Assembly (NCBI GenBank): GCA_017302255.1
Contig: JAFLDV010000002.1
Location: 1 to 64,000, forward strand
Source of the DNA: Gammaproteobacteria bacterium
Lineage (GTDB): Bacteria > Pseudomonadota > Gammaproteobacteria > Enterobacterales > Alteromonadaceae
Direction of reading: 5' to 3'
DNA: 64,000 nucleotides
Each line of letters opens with the position of its first letter. Position 1 is the stretch's first letter. The notes beneath the pieces were generated by a model. It searched no databases. It saw only the letters and a program-made list of their open reading frames with translations, and was not told the DNA's origin. Positions 24,219-38,110 of the stretch are shown here, one piece after another. The translations under genes and the position numbers were made by a program.

Positions 24219-25136
24219 TTAACTCTCCTGCTTTGGTAAATGACGGCATAACGGAAAGCCCAACTTCTCGCGTGCTGCGAAATAAGCTTCAGCACAAGCT
24301 TTTGCCAAGGTACGCACTCGCAGAATATAGCGCTGACGCTCCGTGACCGAAATGGCATGGCGCGCATCTAATAGGTTGAAAGCGTGAGAAGCTTTCATGA
24401 CTTTCTCATAAGCTGGTAACGGCAAACCGACTTCAATTAAACGATGGCTTTCCGCCTCGCATTGATCAAAATAAGCAAATAATGCTGGAACATCGGCATA
24501 CTCAAAATTGTAAGTAGATTGCTCTACTTCGTTTTGATGGAATACGTCGCCATAAGTTACACGTCCCATTGGGCCATCAGTCCACACCAAGTCATAGATG
24601 CTATCAACGCCTTGGATATACATGGCTAACCGCTCAAGACCATAAGTGATTTCGCCGGTAACTGGACGACACTCCAAGCCACCCACTTGCTGGAAGTAAG
24701 TAAACTGTGTGACTTCCATGCCGTTTAGCCATACTTCCCAGCCAAGACCCCAGGCACCTAAAGTTGGCGATTCCCAGTTATCTTCAACAAAACGAATATC
24801 ATGCACTAGCGTATCAATACCGAGTTCATTGAGAGAGCCTAAATACAGCTCCTGAATATTGGCTGGTGACGGCTTTAAAATCACTTGGAACTGATAGTAA
24901 TGCTGTAAGCGGTTTGGGTTTTCACCATAGCGGCCATCTGTTGGACGGCGGCAAGGCTGCACAAAGGCGACGTTGCTTGGCTCTGGACCTAATGAACGCA
25001 AAAACGTCATCGGATGGAAAGTGCCTGCGCCAACTTCCATATCTAATGGCTGAACAATTACACAACCCTGACGGGCCCAGTAATCTTGAAGCGCCAGGAT
25101 AAGCCCCTGGAAGGTTTTAATCTCATACTTGTGCAT
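24219..25136 (-). CDS. glyQ: Glycyl-tRNA synthetase alpha subunit
   Basis: Catalytic class II alpha chain that activates glycine and charges tRNAGly together with GlyS. The 305-residue protein (E. coli 303) has the opening [43 protein letters not shown]-type class II motif 2 around [16 protein letters not shown], and [11 protein letters not shown] (motif 3). Translation of glyS follows directly. Confidence 0.97.
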   Translation of the reverse strand: MHKYEIKTFQGLILALQDYWARQGCVIVQPLDMEVGAGTFHPMTFLRSLGPEPSNVAFVQPCRRPTDGRYGENPNRLQHYYQFQVILKPSPANIQELYLGSLNELGIDTLVHDIRFVEDNWESPTLGAWGLGWEVWLNGMEVTQFTYFQQVGGLECRPVTGEITYGLERLAMYIQGVDSIYDLVWTDGPMGRVTYGDVFHQNEVEQSTYNFEYADVPALFAYFDQCEAESHRLIEVGLPLPAYEKVMKASHAFNLLDARHAISVTERQRYILRVRTLAKACAEAYFAAREKLGFPLCRHLPKQES

Positions 25137-25452
25137 AGACTCGCACCTACTGATTTTGAATAGCCGAAACGGTAAAAATGACCGAAAAGTATACCTATTT
25201 ATGTGTCATTTCTGTAGCTGTTAAGCCGCTTTTCTCGCGGAAAGTGTGGAATTTCCTAGCATTTGTTATCGCCAATCCAGCTATATGCATTCCACGAGTC
25301 TAAGTTTTTGGAAATTTTCTGCCTATATGCTTTTTTGTCTCCGTACATCTATGCGATATCTCGGAGCTATTAATGGCTAATTTTGACCGCAAGAACGACA
25401 AATTGCTGTTTTTGGTCCATGCTTGGTGTTTTGATTTCAGGGAATGATTTAA
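25137..25452. other. 316-bp divergent intergenic region
   Basis: Holds the control regions of glyQ (-) and the binding-like protein gene (+). On the minus strand a good -10, TATACT, lies at 25189-25194, with a weak TACAGA about 17 bp upstream; that is a plausible glyQ promoter. No T-box or other riboswitch structure, repeat or small gene is apparent. No convincing plus-strand promoter was recognised. Confidence 0.4.
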
Positions 25453-26367
25453 ATGACGCGGCTAGCGTTTTCGGTTCGTTTTGCTCTGTTGCTGCTTACT
25501 GTACTGATTACCGCCGATGCTGTTGCTGCATCGAGTTCGGTTAGAGTGATAGTGTACGCAAAGCCATTTCAACAAGGCGATAGTCATCAGATGTATCAGG
25601 TCAAGCTGCTTTCTGCTGCGCTTGATAAAGTTGGTATCGCTCATCTGCTTGTGCCGTCGCAAACACCAATGCTTCAGGAACGAGCTTTGCGCACAATCGC
25701 CGGCAATGACGGGGTCGATGTTTTTTGGAGTTTAACAACACTTGATCGTGAGCAACATCTTCGCCCTGTGCGTTTCCCTATAGATAAAGGTCTCTATGGC
25801 TGGCGTTTGTTACTGGTAAAGCCTGGTCATTCCTCGATGAAAATTCAGCGTTTAGCTGACCTACAAACTTGGGTATTAACCCAAGGCCACGATTGGCCAG
25901 ACACACCCATTCTGTTGCGTAATGCTTTACAGGTTGTCACATCCAACAACTTTGCTTCGATGGTCGAACTGGTAAAGATTGGCCGCGTTGCTGCTTTTCC
26001 TCGTTCGGCGATAGAAATATGGTCGGAGATCGATCAGCAAAATCTCGCCTTGACCGTAGAGCCAGGTGTTGCTTTGCATTATCCAATTGCTCTCTATTAC
26101 TTTTTCTCGAAGGAACAGGAGCAGTTAGCGCAGCAAGTTGAATTGGGCCTTGAACTTTTACGCGAAAGCGGCGAATTTGAAGCTATGTTTCAAGCTGAAT
26201 TTGGCGAGTCGTTACGGCGTTCTGCTCTGGCGCAACGCCGTGTCATCGAGTTAACGAACCCCTTGTTACCTAAGCTTACTCCCCTCGATCGCCCTGAATT
26301 GTGGTATCAGCCCAAAGCAAGCACGCCTTTGCCGGCAGATGTAATTGAACTCAATGCTCAGCCTTAA
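25453..26367 (+). CDS. Periplasmic solute-binding-like protein, orphan
   Basis: A 304-residue exported protein: signal peptide about 1-26 (ending AVAASSS), then a type II periplasmic binding-like fold resembling the extracellular solute-binding family 3. Visible pieces are a beta-alpha N-terminal lobe (VRVIVYAKPF, LLSAALDKVGI), the hinge region GLYGWRLLLVKPG, and a second lobe with SMVELVKIGRVAAFPRSAIEIW and IALYYFFSKEQEQLAQQVELGLELL, the last being the usual end of such domains. No permease or ATPase gene is adjacent, so it may be a lone sensor-like or signalling protein. Ligand unknown. It ends at the terminator shared with gyrB. Confidence 0.7.
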   Translation: MTRLAFSVRFALLLLTVLITADAVAASSSVRVIVYAKPFQQGDSHQMYQVKLLSAALDKVGIAHLLVPSQTPMLQERALRTIAGNDGVDVFWSLTTLDREQHLRPVRFPIDKGLYGWRLLLVKPGHSSMKIQRLADLQTWVLTQGHDWPDTPILLRNALQVVTSNNFASMVELVKIGRVAAFPRSAIEIWSEIDQQNLALTVEPGVALHYPIALYYFFSKEQEQLAQQVELGLELLRESGEFEAMFQAEFGESLRRSALAQRRVIELTNPLLPKLTPLDRPELWYQPKASTPLPADVIELNAQP

Positions 26368-26431
26368 TGACCGGGTAGGTAATTCATCGTTTTCTTGTTA
26401 TGAACACTTCAGTTATTGGGTTTATGCCAAT

Positions 26432-26462
26432 AAAAAAGCCCAGTTATTACACTGGGCTTTTT
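26432..26462. terminator. Bidirectional terminator between the binding-like protein gene and gyrB
   Basis: Stem GCCCAGT (26438-26444) / ACTGGGC (26451-26457) with a 6-nt loop and A/T-run flanks between convergent genes. Confidence 0.85.
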
Positions 26463-26487
26463 CGCAGGCGGGTTGTTTATCCCGAGG

Positions 26488-30007
<3,520 letters not shown>

Positions 30008-30010
30008 GGC

Positions 30011-31114
30011 TTATAAGCGCATTGGCATAACTACATACAAGGCACCAGGATTGCCGACACCTTCAACAAGCGAACTAGAATTGGCATCACTCAGATGCAT
30101 CACAACTAAATCGGTATTTAAGGTATTAAGCACATCCAAGACATAACCAACGTTAAAGCCGATTTCTAAGCTATCGCCTTGATACTCAACTTCAATGATT
30201 TCTTCTGCTTGCTCATGCTCTGGATTGTTAGCAACAATCTGCACTTCACCTGGCGTCAAAGTAAAACGAACACCACGATATTTTTCATTCGACAAAATAG
30301 AAGCGCGAACGCAAGCATCTTTTAGCACTGAACGATGTGCGGTAACTTGCTTAGAACTATTCCGTGGCAATACACGGCGATAATCAGGGAATCGACCATC
30401 AATCAGTTTGCTACTGAAACTAAATAAGCTATCGATTAAACGAATATGATTCTGGCCAACTGACAATCGAATTAATTGATCATCACTACTTAACAAGCGC
30501 ATCAATTCCAACACACCTTTGCGCGGGATAATCACTTGCTTTTGCTGACCTGCAGTTTGCGGCAATTCCATCGAACTAAGAGCCAGACGGTGACCATCTG
30601 TTGCAACAGTGCGCAAGGTGCCATTATCAACTTCAAACAACAAACCATTTAAGTAATAACGAACATCTTGGTTCGCCATTGAGAATGACGTGTCTTCCAT
30701 CAGTTTACGCAGCTGCGCGCGACTGACATCAAATTCAACTTCACCTTGCCAAGATTCAAGATTTGGATAGTCGTTGGCACTGAGCGTTGCCAAGGTAAAT
30801 TTACTTTTACCCGCAGCGACAATACAGTTGTCGCCCTGCATCGTCAGTTGCAGCACCGACGCTTCTGGCAGGCTACGGCAAATATCTAATAACTTTTTTG
30901 CCGGGATAGTCACACGACCAGGCGTGATTACCTGCTGAGCTATTGCGCCAGCAACCAATTCAATTTCTAGATCGGTACCGGTCAGGGTGATACCGTCAAC
31001 ACTGACGTCTAGTAACACATTCGATAAGATCGGCAAGGTATGCCGGCGTTCGATTGCACCAGAAACCATTTGTAATGGTTTTAATAATGAGTCACGGTCA
31101 ATGATAAATTGCAT
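30011..31114 (-). CDS. dnaN: DNA polymerase III beta subunit (sliding clamp)
   Basis: Forms the ring-shaped dimer that tethers polymerase III to DNA. 367 residues (E. coli 366), three repeated clamp domains; recognised by MQFIIDRDSLLKPLQMVSGAIERRHTLPILSNVLL at the start in pieces, RYYLNGLLFEV, VATDGHRLALSSMEL, and the C-terminal YVVMPMRL that forms part of the hydrophobic partner-binding pocket. It lies 12 bp after dnaA and is followed by recF. Confidence 0.98.
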   Translation of the reverse strand: MQFIIDRDSLLKPLQMVSGAIERRHTLPILSNVLLDVSVDGITLTGTDLEIELVAGAIAQQVITPGRVTIPAKKLLDICRSLPEASVLQLTMQGDNCIVAAGKSKFTLATLSANDYPNLESWQGEVEFDVSRAQLRKLMEDTSFSMANQDVRYYLNGLLFEVDNGTLRTVATDGHRLALSSMELPQTAGQQKQVIIPRKGVLELMRLLSSDDQLIRLSVGQNHIRLIDSLFSFSSKLIDGRFPDYRRVLPRNSSKQVTAHRSVLKDACVRASILSNEKYRGVRFTLTPGEVQIVANNPEHEQAEEIIEVEYQGDSLEIGFNVGYVLDVLNTLNTDLVVMHLSDANSSSLVEGVGNPGALYVVMPMRL

Positions 31115-31126
31115 AACCTTTCCCTA

Positions 31127-32509
31127 TTAAGACGACAATGTCCGGATTAAATTTTGGAAATCTTCTTTAATTTCATGAGTCTCTTCTTTGAGAGATTCAA
31201 TTTTACGACAGGCATGCAGCACAGTCGTATGATCACGACCACCAAAAGCATCACCGATCTCCGGCAAACTATGGTTGGTTAATTCTTTGGAAAGCGCCAT
31301 CGCCATTTGCCGTGGACGCGCTACCGAGCGACTGCGCCGTTTTGATAACAGATCAGCAACGCGGATCTTGTAATACTCAGCCACGGTTTTCTGAATGTTC
31401 TCGATGGTTACTAGTTTGTCTTGTAGCGCTAATAGATCGCGTAGTGACTCACGAACAAAATCGATAGTGATCGGGCGACCAGTAAAATTGGCATTGGCGG
31501 TAATACGGTTTAACGCACCCTCCAATTCCCGAACATTGGAACGAAGACGTTTTGCTACGAAAAACGCAACTTCTTCTGGTAGCCGAATATTGTTCTCTTG
31601 CGCTTTGCGCATCAAAATCGCGACCCGTGTTTCCAGTTCTGGTGGTTCTATGGCAATAGTTAAACCCCAACCGAATCGGCTTTTTAAGCGCTCTTCCACA
31701 CCGTCGATCTCTTTTGGATAACGGTCTGAAGTTAAGATAATTTGTTGGTTACCTTCAAGCAAGGCGTTGAAAGTATGGAAGAATTCTTCCTGTGACCGGT
31801 CTTTTTTCGCGAAGAATTGAATGTCATCGATCAGCAAAGCATCAACCGAACGGTAATAACGTTTGAATTCTTCAATCGCGTTATTTTGCAGGGCCTTGAC
31901 CATGTCTTGGACAAAGCGCTCTGAGTGCATGTAGATAACTTTCGCATCTGGCTTTTTCGCTAAAATGCCATTGCCTACCGCATGTAATAAATGCGTTTTA
32001 CCAAGACCGGTGCCGCCATAGATAAACAATGGGTTGTAGGCAGTTCCTGGATTATCCGCGACTTGTGTAGCCGCTGCACGCGCAAGTTGGTTTGATTTAC
32101 CCTCGACAAAATTATCAAAGGTATAATTTGTTCGGACGTTGCTGCGAACTATGGTTTTCGGTGCCGGCTCAACAACTTCAGCTGGCTGAGCGACGGCTGC
32201 AGCTACTGGTGCAATTGGACGAGAGCTAACCGGCGCTGGTGCCGGTGACGGTTTGACAGTTTTAGCACTGCTACCGACTTCGAAACGCAGCCGTGGAGCA
32301 TGATCACCACAATAGTCATGGATCAGTTCATTGATCCGATTGAGGTACTTATCACGAACCCAATCGAGGACAAAGCGATTTGGCGCATAAAGCGTGAGCG
32401 CATCGTGCGAGCTATCTGCCTGCAGGGGACGGATCCACATACTAAACTGTTGCGCTGGCAGCTCTGACTGCAAAGCTTCGAGGCAATTTTGCCAAACTGA
32501 CTGATACAC
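31127..32509 (-). CDS. dnaA: Chromosomal replication initiator DnaA
   Basis: AAA+ protein that binds DnaA boxes and melts oriC. Domain I with the [15 protein letters not shown] block, a Pro/Ala-rich linker (about 85-125), the AAA+ domain with Walker A GGTGLGKT (about 165-172) and Walker [10 protein letters not shown], and the C-terminal DNA-binding domain with [14 protein letters not shown] and [14 protein letters not shown]. About 460 residues. I favour the GTG at 32509, five bases after GGAG; ATG 32512 directly upstream is nearly equivalent. First gene of dnaA-dnaN-recF-gyrB; the oriC it serves is about 10 kb away beside mnmG. Confidence 0.97.
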   Translation of the reverse strand: MYQSVWQNCLEALQSELPAQQFSMWIRPLQADSSHDALTLYAPNRFVLDWVRDKYLNRINELIHDYCGDHAPRLRFEVGSSAKTVKPSPAPAPVSSRPIAPVAAAVAQPAEVVEPAPKTIVRSNVRTNYTFDNFVEGKSNQLARAAATQVADNPGTAYNPLFIYGGTGLGKTHLLHAVGNGILAKKPDAKVIYMHSERFVQDMVKALQNNAIEEFKRYYRSVDALLIDDIQFFAKKDRSQEEFFHTFNALLEGNQQIILTSDRYPKEIDGVEERLKSRFGWGLTIAIEPPELETRVAILMRKAQENNIRLPEEVAFFVAKRLRSNVRELEGALNRITANANFTGRPITIDFVRESLRDLLALQDKLVTIENIQKTVAEYYKIRVADLLSKRRSRSVARPRQMAMALSKELTNHSLPEIGDAFGGRDHTTVLHACRKIESLKEETHEIKEDFQNLIRTLSS

Positions 32510-32572
32510 CATATCTCCAACAGCCCCAAATAATTGGTATTTTATAGGGCAGGCGTGCTCAAAAAGAACAGC

Positions 32573-32602
32573 ATTATGGGCTGATCTTATCCACAACTTC
32601 AA
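32573..32602 (-). promoter_or_regulatory. dnaA promoter with a DnaA box in the spacer
   Basis: Minus strand -35 TTGAAG (32597-32602) and -10 CATAAT (32573-32578), spacer 18 bp. A perfect DnaA box, TTATCCACA (32587-32595 on the plus strand), lies inside the spacer. DnaA bound there would compete with RNA polymerase, the usual autorepression of dnaA. The promoter call is by eye; the box is exact. Confidence 0.6.
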
Positions 32603-32843
32603 TATTGACTTTTGGAAAAAGTACTCAATTGCGAGCTTTTTAAGCTATGTGTATGTATTTAAATGATTTTAATTCATATTCTATTTAAAAATAGCCCATG
32701 AAATTTGTCGAAGATTCGGAAATAAAGTCGCAGATAAATTCAACTAATTCACATATTATCCTTTTTTCTCACTTTGCCTGTGGAAAACTCTGTTGGATCA
32801 GTGAAAAAACTTGGATCTGATCGCTATTTAACCAAGGATCGCA
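32603..32843. other. A/T-rich dnaA-rpmH intergenic region
   Basis: Strongly A/T-rich stretch between divergent dnaA and rpmH. It holds one near-consensus DnaA box (TGTGGAAAA, 32779-32787) and a small cluster of GATC sites from about 32799 to 32840. Pseudomonads carry oriC between these two genes; here the better origin is at 42305-42741, so this looks like a control region or a vestige rather than the working origin. No small gene seen. Confidence 0.4.
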
Positions 32844-33091
<248 letters not shown>

Positions 33092-33110
33092 TCAGATTAT
33101 AAAGCGCTGC

Positions 33111-33482
33111 GTGGTCAGCTATACCTTCAGCAGGGAGTTACGTCTGTTAACTCCCCGCGAATTCGACAATGTATTCCAGAACCCGTTCCGGGTTGCATCT
33201 CCACTCTTTACTATCCTCTGCAAAGCCAATTCCAGCAATAATCCACGTATTGGTCTGACGATCGCAAAAAAACGTGTTAAATTAGCCGTGCATCGTAACC
33301 GCATCAAACGTTGTGCCCGTGATAGTTTCCGCTTACATCAGCATAAACTGCCGCCGGTTGACATGGTGCTTATGGTCAAAGGTGACATTAGCAATACCGA
33401 TAATGCCGAATTGCATCAGCAACTGGAGCGCTTATGGAGCAAAATACTCCGTCAGTACAACGCTTCCCAGCCAAAATCCTAA
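33111..33482 (+). CDS. rnpA: Ribonuclease P protein component
   Basis: Basic protein subunit of RNase P that helps the RNA bind pre-tRNA and remove 5' leaders. The 123-residue protein has [48 protein letters not shown] (the RNR motif) in order. It starts with GTG, 19 bp after rpmH, without a clear Shine-Dalgarno, and overlaps yidD by 49 bp. Confidence 0.96.
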   Translation: MVSYTFSRELRLLTPREFDNVFQNPFRVASPLFTILCKANSSNNPRIGLTIAKKRVKLAVHRNRIKRCARDSFRLHQHKLPPVDMVLMVKGDISNTDNAELHQQLERLWSKILRQYNASQPKS

Positions 33483-33691
33483 TTACTGCGATTAAAGGCT
33501 ATCAGTGTTGCATCAGTCCGCTGTTTGCACCGAGTTGTCGATTCACGCCGAGCTGTTCACATTATGCAGTTGAAGCGATAAATCGATTTGGTGCAATAAA
33601 AGGTGGTTGGTTAACTACCAAACGTCTATTAAAATGTCACCCTTTACACCCGGGTGGTGAAGATCCCGTTCCTGAAAAGCAAAAGAGATAA
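33434..33691 (+). CDS. yidD: Membrane protein insertion efficiency factor YidD
   Basis: 85-residue YidD/YtjA family protein with the Cys-rich core [28 protein letters not shown] followed (about 50-75) by [25 protein letters not shown]. It sits at the inner membrane surface and aids YidC-dependent insertion. The ATG at 33434 follows TGGAG, inside the rnpA 3' end; this overlap is common. Eight bases separate it from yidC. Confidence 0.93.
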   Translation: MEQNTPSVQRFPAKILITAIKGYQCCISPLFAPSCRFTPSCSHYAVEAINRFGAIKGGWLTTKRLLKCHPLHPGGEDPVPEKQKR

Positions 33692-33699
33692 GTGCACAC

Positions 33700-35325
33700 A
33701 TGGAATCGCAACGTAGTTTTTTAGTGATTGCCTTAGCAATCTGTAGTTTCTTCTTGTATGACGCATGGCAAAAAGATCATGCTCCAAAACCGCCTAAGCC
33801 AGCGACTGAACAAGTTGCGACAGCTTCTGGCGAAGTGCAACTTTCAGCGTCTGGCGAAGTGGTAGCTCCAACTGCTGTCCCAGCAGCCAGCAAAGTAATT
33901 CAAGTAAGCACTGATGTCTTGGAAGTCAGCATCGATACCGCTGGTGGTGATATTGTTGGTTTGCATTTACCAAAATATACAGTGAGCCTTGAAGATAAAA
34001 CGCCTTACAGCTTAATGCGTAAATTAGACGGCTTCAGTTACACAGCACAATCTGGTTTATTAGGCGACGGTCCTGATGAAAAAGGCAAAGCCAAACCAAT
34101 TTATACAGCAACTCAAGAAAAATTCAGTTTAGCCAATGGTCAAACTGAGTTAGTCGTGAGCTTAACGCTACAGCGCGATGAGTTAAATATCGAAAAACGC
34201 TACACATTTACTGCTGGCAAATATGATGTCCGGGTAGAATATTTCCTGACAAATAGCGGCGCTGGTAGCAAAGTAGTGCAACCTTACTATTACTTGGCAC
34301 AAACCATCGATAACGGCAAATCTGAAAATATGATGATGCCGGTTTACCGTGGTGGTGCTTATTCAACAGCTGAAACTCGTTATGAGAAATTCAGCTTCGA
34401 CGATATGAAAGATGCGGCGTTAGACCAAAGCACCAAAGGCGGTTGGATCAGCATGATCGAACACTACTTTGTATCAGCTTGGGTTCCTGCAGCTGATCAG
34501 CAAAATCAATTATTTACTATGGTTTCTGGCGGTAATCTGGCAGTGATCGGTAGTAAAGGCCCACAAGTTAGCTTAGCGGCAGGCGAACAAAAATCGATCG
34601 CGGCTACATTCTATGCCGGTCCAAAAGATCAGGAGCAATTGGAAAAAATTGCACCAGGCTTAGATCTGACAGTTGACTACGGTTTCTTATGGTTCTTATC
34701 ACAACCATTATTTTGGTTAATGGAATTAATTCACGGTGCTTTGGGTAACTGGGGTCTAGCAATTATTGGCATCACCATTTTAGTCAAAGGCTTAATGTTC
34801 CCGTTAACCAAAAAGCAATACGAATCAATGGCTAAGATGCGTAACCTGAAGCCGAAGATTGATGACTTACAAGCCCGTTATAAAGACAATAAAGAAAAAA
34901 TGGGTCCAGCAATGATGGAATTATATCGCAAGGAAAAGGTCAACCCAATGGGTGGCTGCTTGCCGATGTTAATCCAAATGCCAATTTTCTTAGCCTTATA
35001 CTGGATGTTTGCAGAAAGCGTTGAGCTGCGCCAAGCGCCGTTCTTCTTCTGGATCCAAGACTTGTCAGCAGCTGACCCGTTCTATGTATTGCCAGTGCTG
35101 TATATCCTCAGCATGTATGCAATGCAGAAGTTAACACCAATGACAGTGACCGACCCAATGCAACAAAAAATCATGTTGTGGATGCCGGTAGTGTTCGGTG
35201 TGTTCTTCGTAATTTTCCCAGCAGGCTTAGTATTGTACTGGGTTGTCAGCAACTTATTGTCACTGGCACAAATGGTCTACATCTACCGAGATATGGAAAA
35301 ACGCGGTCTTTACGTCCGAGGTTAA
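33700..35325 (+). CDS. yidC: Membrane protein insertase YidC
   Basis: Inserts and folds inner-membrane proteins, alone or with SecYEG; notable clients are Fo subunits a and c, whose genes are also in this window. 541 residues: N-terminal anchor (about 6-21), large periplasmic domain (about 55-330), then five transmembrane segments in the conserved core beginning at YGFLWFLSQPLFWLM, with KKQYESMAKMRNLKPK and NPMGGCLPMLIQMPIFLALYW in pieces. Followed by a terminator. Confidence 0.97.
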   Translation: MESQRSFLVIALAICSFFLYDAWQKDHAPKPPKPATEQVATASGEVQLSASGEVVAPTAVPAASKVIQVSTDVLEVSIDTAGGDIVGLHLPKYTVSLEDKTPYSLMRKLDGFSYTAQSGLLGDGPDEKGKAKPIYTATQEKFSLANGQTELVVSLTLQRDELNIEKRYTFTAGKYDVRVEYFLTNSGAGSKVVQPYYYLAQTIDNGKSENMMMPVYRGGAYSTAETRYEKFSFDDMKDAALDQSTKGGWISMIEHYFVSAWVPAADQQNQLFTMVSGGNLAVIGSKGPQVSLAAGEQKSIAATFYAGPKDQEQLEKIAPGLDLTVDYGFLWFLSQPLFWLMELIHGALGNWGLAIIGITILVKGLMFPLTKKQYESMAKMRNLKPKIDDLQARYKDNKEKMGPAMMELYRKEKVNPMGGCLPMLIQMPIFLALYWMFAESVELRQAPFFFWIQDLSAADPFYVLPVLYILSMYAMQKLTPMTVTDPMQQKIMLWMPVVFGVFFVIFPAGLVLYWVVSNLLSLAQMVYIYRDMEKRGLYVRG

Positions 35326-35345
35326 TCCAAGCCGAGTAACTAGCT

Positions 35346-35372
35346 AAAAAAGCCCGCTTGCGGGCTTTTTTT
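35346..35372 (+). terminator. Terminator after yidC
   Basis: GCCCGC (35352-35357) / GCGGGC (35360-35365) hairpin flanked by AAAAAA and TTTTTTT. The loop as written is only TT, so the top of the stem must open. Located between yidC and mnmE, which therefore needs its own promoter. Confidence 0.8.
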
Positions 35373-35461
35373 ATGATGAATACCACGTATTGGCTTTGTC
35401 GCTTCGCCAGCTAGTATTTAGCTGTTAAAATATGCACAGATAAGTTGTTAAAGAGGTTTCC

Positions 35462-36826
35462 ATGTACAGCACTGATACCATCGCCGCCCAAGCAACTGCT
35501 ACTGGCCGCGCCGGCGTAGGCATTATTCGGGTATCTGGCCCTGCCGCTAAGACCGTCGCGCAAGCGTTGCTTGGTAAAGTACCGGCAGCCCGCAAAGCCG
35601 ATTACTTGCCATTTCGCGACATCGACAATCAAGTGTTGGACCAGGGCATAGCCTTGTATTTTCCAGGCCCTAATTCATTTACTGGTGAAGACGTCTTAGA
35701 ACTACAGGGTCACGGCGGCCCAGTACTATTAGATTTGCTGTTACAGCGGATTTTGGCTTTGCCAGGCGTTCGCATCGCGAGGCCCGGTGAGTTTTCCGAA
35801 CGAGCCTTCTTAAACGACAAACTTGATCTAACCCAAGCCGAGGCCATTGCCGATTTAATTGACGCTAGTTCCGCACAAGCGGCGCGCTCGGCCATGCAAT
35901 CTTTGCAGGGTGAATTCTCGAAGAAGATCCATGCTTTAGTAGAAAAGGTAATCTACTTACGCATGTACGTGGAAGCTGCCATTGATTTTCCGGATGAGGA
36001 AATCGATTTCTTATCGGATGGTAAAGTCGCTGGCGACTTAGCAGCCATCATCAACGATTTAAGCCAAGTACAAAAACAAGCAACCCAAGGCAGTATTCTG
36101 CGCGAAGGGATGAAGGTCGTTATTGCAGGTCGTCCGAACGCAGGCAAATCGAGCTTGTTAAACGCCCTAGCTGGCCGTGAAGCAGCCATTGTTACCGATA
36201 TCGCCGGTACAACTCGTGACGTTTTACGCGAGCATATTCATATCGATGGCATGCCACTGCATATCATCGATACCGCAGGGCTTCGCGAAGCAACCGATAA
36301 AGTAGAACAAATTGGTATCGAACGCGCTTGGCAAGAAATCCTGCAAGCTGACCGCGTGTTGTTTATGGTCGACAGCACCACCACAGCTGCAACTAGCCCT
36401 GCCGAAATTTGGCCTGAATTTATTGAGCGTTTGCCAGCAAGCTTAGGCGTCACGGTGATCCGCAACAAAACTGATTTGACTGGTGAAGCTATTGGTGCCG
36501 ACTTAAGTTCAGCCACACCAGTGTTTCGCTTATCAGCAAAGGACAGCCAAGGCATCGACGCCCTGCGTGATCATTTAAAAGCCTGTATGGGCTTTGAAGG
36601 CAATATGGAAGGCAGTTTTATTGCCCGCCGCCGCCACCTCGATGCCTTAGAACGTGCTTTAGAACACCTTAATATCGGTGAAATCCAATTACACAATCAC
36701 ATGGCCGGAGAAATCCTTGCTGAGGAGCTACGCCTCACCCAGCAACACCTGAACGAAATCACCGGTGAATTTAGCTCGGATGATTTGTTGGGCAGAATTT
36801 TCTCGAGCTTTTGTATTGGCAAATAA
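35462..36826 (+). CDS. mnmE: tRNA modification GTPase MnmE
   Basis: With MnmG makes cmnm5U/nm5U at the wobble position of certain tRNAs. 454 residues: N-terminal formyl-THF-binding domain (about 1-118), helical domain, inserted Ras-like G domain with GRPNAGKSS (223-231), IAGTTRD, DTAG and NKTD, and the C-terminal FCIGK with the conserved Cys. Its partner mnmG lies at 42794, on the other side of oriC. Confidence 0.97.
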   Translation: MYSTDTIAAQATATGRAGVGIIRVSGPAAKTVAQALLGKVPAARKADYLPFRDIDNQVLDQGIALYFPGPNSFTGEDVLELQGHGGPVLLDLLLQRILALPGVRIARPGEFSERAFLNDKLDLTQAEAIADLIDASSAQAARSAMQSLQGEFSKKIHALVEKVIYLRMYVEAAIDFPDEEIDFLSDGKVAGDLAAIINDLSQVQKQATQGSILREGMKVVIAGRPNAGKSSLLNALAGREAAIVTDIAGTTRDVLREHIHIDGMPLHIIDTAGLREATDKVEQIGIERAWQEILQADRVLFMVDSTTTAATSPAEIWPEFIERLPASLGVTVIRNKTDLTGEAIGADLSSATPVFRLSAKDSQGIDALRDHLKACMGFEGNMEGSFIARRRHLDALERALEHLNIGEIQLHNHMAGEILAEELRLTQQHLNEITGEFSSDDLLGRIFSSFCIGK

Positions 36827-36850
36827 GCATTAACTACCTAAGGCATTCAC

Positions 36851-38023
36851 TCAATGTCGACGCAGCCAATGCGCTGCGTCGAACATTGCAACTAGCCGAC
36901 TTAACAACACCACTGCAGTCACCATCATCAGAGCCGCGACGACCAAGCTACTTTCGTAATTTCCAGCAGCACTCGCCAACAAGGCACTGATACTCGGCGC
37001 TATTATCTGCGCAGAGCCATAACATAAAGTTAGGATAGCCATCAGCCGAGCTGGTTTTTCCGGCATCAATCGCCCCGCAACCGTCAACACCAAACTGACA
37101 CAGCCAATAAAACTCGCCCCAAATAACATGGCGCTAATCACAAAGGCCGCAGCGCCCGGCACCATCACCGGCAGAACAATGGCTACGGCATTGATAAACG
37201 CCGCGAGCCGCAAACTTGGCAGATACCCCAAGCGCCGAGCGATCTGATCCCACCATATCGCACTTGGCGCAGCTGCAAGCCCAAGCAGCAAAAATGCCCA
37301 GTGACCAACCTGTTGTAACGAAGCCGATGTACTGGCAATAGCCACCAAAAAGGTGATTGAAACCACATAACCATAGCCAGCGCAAAAATACATCAATAAA
37401 AAGAGTGGGTAAAACGCTCGTGGTAGCGGCTCAGCATTAACCGAGATTTTCTCGCCCGGCGCGACTTCAACCACAGGCAAGCCCAACCAAGCGGGAACTA
37501 ACAAAAAGAAAGCAAGCGCAGCAAACAACAGCCACTGGCTAGGACTTGCCAGATTATACTGGCTCATCAATTCGCTACAAAATGCGACTAATACAATCCC
37601 CAAACCAAGTCCTGCAAAGTGCAAACCCAGTTCCGGCTTCAAACCACGCTGCCTAAGATGTTGCATGATAAGGCCTGATGCTAACAGCATCGACGCTGCA
37701 GCACTGAGACCGGCGATAAACCGCCATAGAGCCAATGCTGGTAGCGAATGGCTGACCGCCATGCCAAAGGTACTAATTACCGCTAAAATCAGTCCAAAGC
37801 GATAACAACGCCATTTGTATCGCCAATTGGACAAGCTGATAGCGATAAGTGCGCCGGTGACATAACCGGCGTAATTAATTGATGCGAGAAAACCACCCCA
37901 ACGCGGATCCAATCCTTCTGCCTGCATTAATGCCAGTAACGGCGTATAGGCAAATCTGGCAATGCCAAGGCAAAGCAGTTGACTGCAAAAGCCAGCAAGT
38001 AAAATGGTTCGGGAAGTCAGCAT
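36851..38023 (-). CDS. MFS transporter, YbfB/YjiJ family
   Basis: A 390-residue 12-helix inner-membrane protein. The start ILLAGFCSQLLCLGIARFAYTPLLALM and the ARFAYTPLL signature match the YbfB/YjiJ branch of the major facilitator superfamily; GGFLASINYAGYVTGAL follows in helix 2. Substrate is unknown for the family. Convergent with mnmE (24 bp) and last of four leftward genes (deaD, trxC, PEBP, MFS) set between mnmE and mioC. No link among these four is evident. Confidence 0.85.
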   Translation of the reverse strand: MLTSRTILLAGFCSQLLCLGIARFAYTPLLALMQAEGLDPRWGGFLASINYAGYVTGALIAISLSNWRYKWRCYRFGLILAVISTFGMAVSHSLPALALWRFIAGLSAAASMLLASGLIMQHLRQRGLKPELGLHFAGLGLGIVLVAFCSELMSQYNLASPSQWLLFAALAFFLLVPAWLGLPVVEVAPGEKISVNAEPLPRAFYPLFLLMYFCAGYGYVVSITFLVAIASTSASLQQVGHWAFLLLGLAAAPSAIWWDQIARRLGYLPSLRLAAFINAVAIVLPVMVPGAAAFVISAMLFGASFIGCVSLVLTVAGRLMPEKPARLMAILTLCYGSAQIIAPSISALLASAAGNYESSLVVAALMMVTAVVLLSRLVAMFDAAHWLRRH

Positions 38024-38110
38024 TGTTAGGCTTGGGCATCAATATTCTATGCTACAAGCCTAACGCTATAATTTGCTGGCGACTATACGGCGATAGTCGC
38101 AGTTGTTGAG

